A stretch of 64,000 bases of DNA. Origin: Maribacter arcticus (lineage in GTDB: Bacteria > Bacteroidota > Bacteroidia > Flavobacteriales > Flavobacteriaceae). Both the position numbers and the translations under genes were made by a program. A model generated the notes under the pieces. It had not been told where the DNA came from, searched no databases, and saw only the letters and a list, made by a program, of their open reading frames with translations. The DNA lies in the NCBI RefSeq assembly GCF_900167935.1, contig NZ_FUYL01000001.1, positions 62,001 through 126,000 on the forward strand, given 5' to 3'. How positions within the stretch are numbered: the stretch's first letter is position 1; each line of letters begins with the position of its first letter. Below are positions 60,638-64,000 of this stretch, one piece after another.

Positions 60638-62809
60638 TTACCAATTAAACCAATGTGTAAATTTTAGGGTAAGCGACCAGCTTTTACCAATATTGGGATC
60701 TAATAATTGCATATTGGTGTAGACAATAAACAAATCCGAAGCAGGCTTATAACGCCATTGAAAACGAGAATTGATATTAAAATTATTACTTTGCTCGTTG
60801 TACTGGAACAAATTGGAAAAGAAGAGTTTATTGGTAAACGTTATATCTATTTCTGAACCAATCAACCAGAATTCAGTATTGTACCAAGGGTCCGGCAACT
60901 GGATATGATTATAACTAAGGTTTGCATTTAAGCTAACATATGGCTGAAATCTATATCCCACTTCTCCAGTTAAACTTGTTCTATTTCCATCTTGATAATA
61001 GCCTCCTAATCGACCTTCAAAAGCATAGGTCAGTAAACTTTGAGGTTTGGATTTATATTCCCATCCAAAAGAATTCCATCTATGTTTGGTGCCCGTTGCT
61101 AAAGTCGAAATACCAAGCCCGCTAGGGTCGAAAGGGGAAAGTAATTCTACATAATCATCGCCCAAAAAGAATAGTAGGCTGCTTCGCTTTCTAAAATCGA
61201 TTTTATACTTTAAATAAGCAGTATGATCAGTCTCGTTAAATTGTTCATTGAAATAATAGAATCCGTTTACTTCCGGGCCATGACTAAGTATTAGACCTGC
61301 TTTTGGAAAAAACAAATGCCCTACTTTTCCAGATATATTTTTATAGCCTCTTCGCCTTACAAAACCAACTTCCGCGGAGTAATCATGACTAACCCATTCC
61401 TCTTGTATGCGCCAGTTCCATTTACGGTTGGTATATCCTATGTGTGCACCTTGGGTAAATCCGCTATCCTCATCCGTAGGGGCAAAGGATTTTAGAAAAA
61501 ATGCCTTACCATTCCAGGCATTATTTGCAGAAGCCAGATTGTACTCAACACCAAGATTTCTGTTATACTTGGCGTATATATCAACCAACGAATCATTCTC
61601 CATTGGATAGTTAATAGATTGTTTGTTCACGAACATCATTCCAATACTACTGCGGCCAAATATTTTTCGCTGTAACGACATTACCGCAAAATTTTGACTG
61701 GGTTGCCCAGATTCTTCAATGCTTGCTGTTTGCATATCCATAACGCCCAATCGCCAATTATCGTTAAGGTTACCACTTATACGTGCACCAGCTTGAATAG
61801 GTACATTCAGTCCAATTCTTCGGGAGAAAAAAGGTCTAATGGTCTCATATCCAAAATTGGCAAATAAATCTCCATTTTCTAAAAAGAACTGTCTACGCTC
61901 TGGGAAAAACAATTCAAAACGGTCTAGATTGGTTACTTGGCGATCTACTTCAACCTGTGAAAAATCAGGATTTACAGTTAAATCAAGATTTAAGGAAGAG
62001 GTAAGGCTGAATTTAACATCACCCCCTATTTTTTTGTGTGTGGTGTCTTCACCCTCAAAATCTTTTGCAGTGCCTCCCAGCAAATATGGGATTACGGAAA
62101 TATTGGTCTTTGGCGAAGGCGGTGGTGCATCCCATACCAATACCCCTGTGTAGGCCAAGGATGCCGTAGGGAATTGCCTTGGGATAGGGGTCCAACTCGA
62201 TTTTTCGCTCGACTTCAAATCCAACCTACTAAAGTTGATGCCCCATTTTGTTACGCCGTCCTTGTAGCGGATAGATTTAAAGGGGATGGCCATTTCCACG
62301 ACCCATTTTTCGGGATATTGCCTTACTTTAGAAATCCATTTGCTATCCCAATTAAGGTCTATACTTCCTCCCCCGAACATGGTACCGTCCCACTGTGCCC
62401 CAGCGGCATTGGAACCAAAGGAAAAACCGGTAGTCTGATTGTTGAACGGGTCTATGAACAGTAAAAAGTTGTCATTCTTACCAAAGGAGAAATCCCGTCG
62501 TAGTGATTCCACATAATATTTACCAGGAACACTGTTAAAAAAGGTGGCGGCCAAGTAAATGTTTTTATCATCATAAGTCATCCTTATCTCCGAAGTTTCA
62601 TTAGCCTTTCCCGTATCCATAGGCAATACCATAAAGAAATCATCGGCCACATCAGTCTCTTGCCAGGCCCGCTCATCCACAATCCCATCAATGATAACCG
62701 GCTGTACTGTTTTTCGGATATGATATTGAAAGGTTTCGTTCTTTTTTTGGGCGTTCACCTGAAATATTCCTAATCCCATGGTGAGGAATAGGATGCTGTT
62801 TTTTATCAT
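60638..62809 (-). CDS. DUF5916 outer-membrane protein with CBM9-like N-terminal domain
   Basis: About 723 residues from the ATG at 62809 (MIKNSILFLTMGLGIFQVNA signal, then Q); an upstream ATG at 62845 adds 12 residues. Residues about 25-220 are a carbohydrate-binding family 9-like sandwich (PVIIDGIVDERAWQETD, MTYDDKNIYLAATF, WVVEMAIPFKSIRY). The rest is DUF5916, a long beta-barrel-like region with DFSQVEVDRQVTNLDRFELF and FPERRQFFLENGDLF, ending FTHWFNW. It probably binds an extracellular glycan or ligand at the outer membrane. Confidence 0.9.
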   Translation of the reverse strand: MIKNSILFLTMGLGIFQVNAQKKNETFQYHIRKTVQPVIIDGIVDERAWQETDVADDFFMVLPMDTGKANETSEIRMTYDDKNIYLAATFFNSVPGKYYVESLRRDFSFGKNDNFLLFIDPFNNQTTGFSFGSNAAGAQWDGTMFGGGSIDLNWDSKWISKVRQYPEKWVVEMAIPFKSIRYKDGVTKWGINFSRLDLKSSEKSSWTPIPRQFPTASLAYTGVLVWDAPPPSPKTNISVIPYLLGGTAKDFEGEDTTHKKIGGDVKFSLTSSLNLDLTVNPDFSQVEVDRQVTNLDRFELFFPERRQFFLENGDLFANFGYETIRPFFSRRIGLNVPIQAGARISGNLNDNWRLGVMDMQTASIEESGQPSQNFAVMSLQRKIFGRSSIGMMFVNKQSINYPMENDSLVDIYAKYNRNLGVEYNLASANNAWNGKAFFLKSFAPTDEDSGFTQGAHIGYTNRKWNWRIQEEWVSHDYSAEVGFVRRRGYKNISGKVGHLFFPKAGLILSHGPEVNGFYYFNEQFNETDHTAYLKYKIDFRKRSSLLFFLGDDYVELLSPFDPSGLGISTLATGTKHRWNSFGWEYKSKPQSLLTYAFEGRLGGYYQDGNRTSLTGEVGYRFQPYVSLNANLSYNHIQLPDPWYNTEFWLIGSEIDITFTNKLFFSNLFQYNEQSNNFNINSRFQWRYKPASDLFIVYTNMQLLDPNIGKSWSLTLKFTHWFNW

Positions 62810-62983
62810 TCCGTAAAATTTAGTTATTTCATAAAAATTGTTCATAATACTAATAGATCTATCTCTATTTAATTTAAATAGTTTTTATCCATTTTATTTC
62901 TCTAATACTGCAATAAAGTCCATTTCGATGCAGGTATACTCTCCTTGGTTGTATTTTAAAGTGGTGATTCAAAGTCATTGTAT

Positions 62984-63799
62984 TCATTGGGGAAGTAAAT
63001 CCACACGCCTAAAAAAGATTTCAGCACTTTCAGACTGTATCTGAATACGTCCTTTTCTTGGTTTTACATCTGTTGCTTTATTTACAAGAACTCCGTTGAG
63101 GAATACCGCTATTTCACCATCTTTTACCACACATTCCAAAAGATTCCATTCCCCTACTGGTTTTTCGATATCATTTTCACCTCTAAAATCTAGGACATCC
63201 TTCCAATTTGGATCACGACTATACCAATTGATGCGATTCTCGTTTATAGTTACTTTACGTCCCTCGGGTTGAAAAACAAAAGAGTTTCCTTGTTTTTCTT
63301 TTGCTACCGTGCATGTAATTTCAAATTTGTTGCTTCCATCTCCAACTACGATAAAATCTCCAGTACCTCCTTCAATAATCTGGCATTCTATGGATGTCAT
63401 CCATATGCCCTGAGAATTGCCGTCCTCTCCTTGTGAATGTAATAATATACCACAATCGCGTGCATTCTTTAATCTGGGGGCATAGGTCGTTTGCCCCCAT
63501 TTAAATTCTGTAATTAGTCTATAATTTTCGTATTCCGTATCAGTAGTTATACATCCCCATTCCTCACCAGAAATTCGGATCATCCCATCTTTTACGGTAA
63601 AGACCTTTTTTGGGTCATCATCGCGTCCCCGATTTTGGAGAAAGGTATACCATCCATCCAAGTTGTTTCCATTGAACAATTCAATGGCTTTCTTCCCCAT
63701 ATCCTTTTTTCCTGGGGTAGAACGCATCGCGTTTTGTCCGACAGCATTAACAACAACTGTTATTGAAAATAGCACAAATATCAATATCTTTTTTTCCAT
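62984..63799 (-). CDS. DUF1080 (3-keto-disaccharide hydrolase domain) protein, secreted
   Basis: A 271-residue protein with a cleavable signal (MEKKILIFVLFSITVVVNAVGQ). DUF1080 blocks are LFNGNNLDGWYTFL, FTVKDGMIRISGEEWGCI, YRLITEFKWGQ, CGILLHSQGEDG, CQIIEGGTGDFIVVGD, WNLLECVVKDGEIAVFLNG and GRIQIQSESAEIFFRRVDLLP. This is the long, standard form; 55160-55753 is a shorter, more divergent paralogue. It likely acts on 3-keto-glycosides together with dehydrogenases of the Gfo/Idh/MocA type, of which a remnant is nearby. Confidence 0.92.
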   Translation of the reverse strand: MEKKILIFVLFSITVVVNAVGQNAMRSTPGKKDMGKKAIELFNGNNLDGWYTFLQNRGRDDDPKKVFTVKDGMIRISGEEWGCITTDTEYENYRLITEFKWGQTTYAPRLKNARDCGILLHSQGEDGNSQGIWMTSIECQIIEGGTGDFIVVGDGSNKFEITCTVAKEKQGNSFVFQPEGRKVTINENRINWYSRDPNWKDVLDFRGENDIEKPVGEWNLLECVVKDGEIAVFLNGVLVNKATDVKPRKGRIQIQSESAEIFFRRVDLLPQ

Positions 63800-63825
63800 G
63801 TCATTTTTTTGTTTTTCATATCAAT

Positions 63826-63984
63826 TCATCCTCTTAACCTGCCGTACTTTTTCAATACCATATCAACTAAATTATCATTGGCCTTCGGACTTCCGATATT
63901 TACATATACTATATGGACATCAAGATTTATTTTCTTTAACATCTTAAGGAGTTGCCAATCTTTTTCTTCATTCCTTCCATTTAT
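63826..63984 (-). pseudogene. C-terminal coding fragment (about 52 aa) at the right edge
   Basis: The minus-strand frame reads NGRNEEKDWQLLKMLKKINL, then DVHIVYVNIGSPKANDNLVD, and ends KKYGRLRG at 63826; a TAA closes the frame upstream at 63985. No start codon with an N-terminal domain is available, so it is a fragment or has a frameshift near the A-run at the window edge. Family not recognised. Confidence 0.35.
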
Positions 63985-64000
63985 TTAAATTTTTTTAAAA

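Noticed and set aside
62036-62464. 142-residue plus-strand ORF and the overlapping 61839-62153 ORF
   Set aside because: Shadows of the DUF5916 gene on the other strand.
62846-62983. Minus-strand frame ending YNQGEYTCIEMDFIAVLEK
   Set aside because: Looks like a possible C-terminal relic but only about 24 codons remain after a stop; too short to support a feature.
1-64000. CRISPR arrays, rRNA and complete tRNA genes
   Set aside because: Looked for regularly spaced repeats and cloverleaf or rRNA-like sequence; only the operator array at 53.6 kb and tRNA-like fragments at 51.7-52.0 kb were found.

Overview
The window is AT-rich DNA from a marine-type member of the Flavobacteriaceae (Bacteroidota). 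The indications are proteorhodopsin with a Blh carotenoid oxygenase, a FecI/FecR/TonB-receptor set, TAnnTTTG-type promoters, many Bacteroidota lipoproteins, DUF5916, DUF1080 and planctomycete-type cytochrome (PSCyt) proteins, and frequent TTG/GTG starts without Shine-Dalgarno sites. I cannot name the genus from the sequence alone.

Bases 1-38,500 are mostly ordinary chromosome. They hold a partial NAD(P)-binding gene, argS, a divergent proteorhodopsin/blh pair, and a sigma/anti-sigma/TonB-receptor locus facing a large repeat-built lipoprotein. Next come ffh-folD, an orphan PAS histidine kinase, a lipoprotein esterase with an aldo/keto reductase, a glyoxalase-fold protein, a hydrolase, a HerA-like ATPase and queE. 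After these lie a metalloprotease, a methyltransferase, a YkgJ protein, a DTW-domain protein, a HEPN-like protein, a sterol-desaturase-type protein, a NamZ/DUF1343 protein back-to-back with a LolE-type permease, an M20 peptidase with an aldose epimerase, an SRAP-TfoX pair, a SulP transporter, an MBL-rhodanese protein, two coupled tiny membrane proteins and an exonuclease/GIY-YIG fusion. Within this core the 3' end of ykgJ is duplicated about 1 kb downstream, and each copy is followed by a different cargo gene.

Bases 38,500-44,900 are gene-poor and decayed. They hold two intact phosphatase-type enzymes among a truncated BY-type tyrosine kinase, a broken response regulator, orphan terminators and short duplicated segments.

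Bases 44,888-51,481 carry a four-gene minus-strand operon of planctomycete-type genes: PSCyt1/PSCyt2/PSD1, DUF1501, a TIM-barrel isomerase, and a DUF2231/cytochrome/LRR membrane protein. A near-identical 19-bp sequence lies on each side, and tRNA-like 3'-end relics lie on the right, so it may be a mobile metabolic island. Next to it is a three-gene HipB/HipS/HipT-type toxin-antitoxin operon with three operator-like dyads spaced exactly 40 bp apart.

Bases 53,700-64,000 are a patchwork: an IS1182-type transposase relic, a DUF1080 gene, a sulfur-related cassette (MBL hydrolase relic, MFS transporter, cysteine desulfurase) between two copies of a group II intron 3'-end-like sequence, then NIPSNAP, a Gfo/Idh/MocA relic, DUF5916 and a second DUF1080 gene, all suggestive of (3-keto-)glycoside metabolism. 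No CRISPR array, rRNA or intact tRNA gene was seen.
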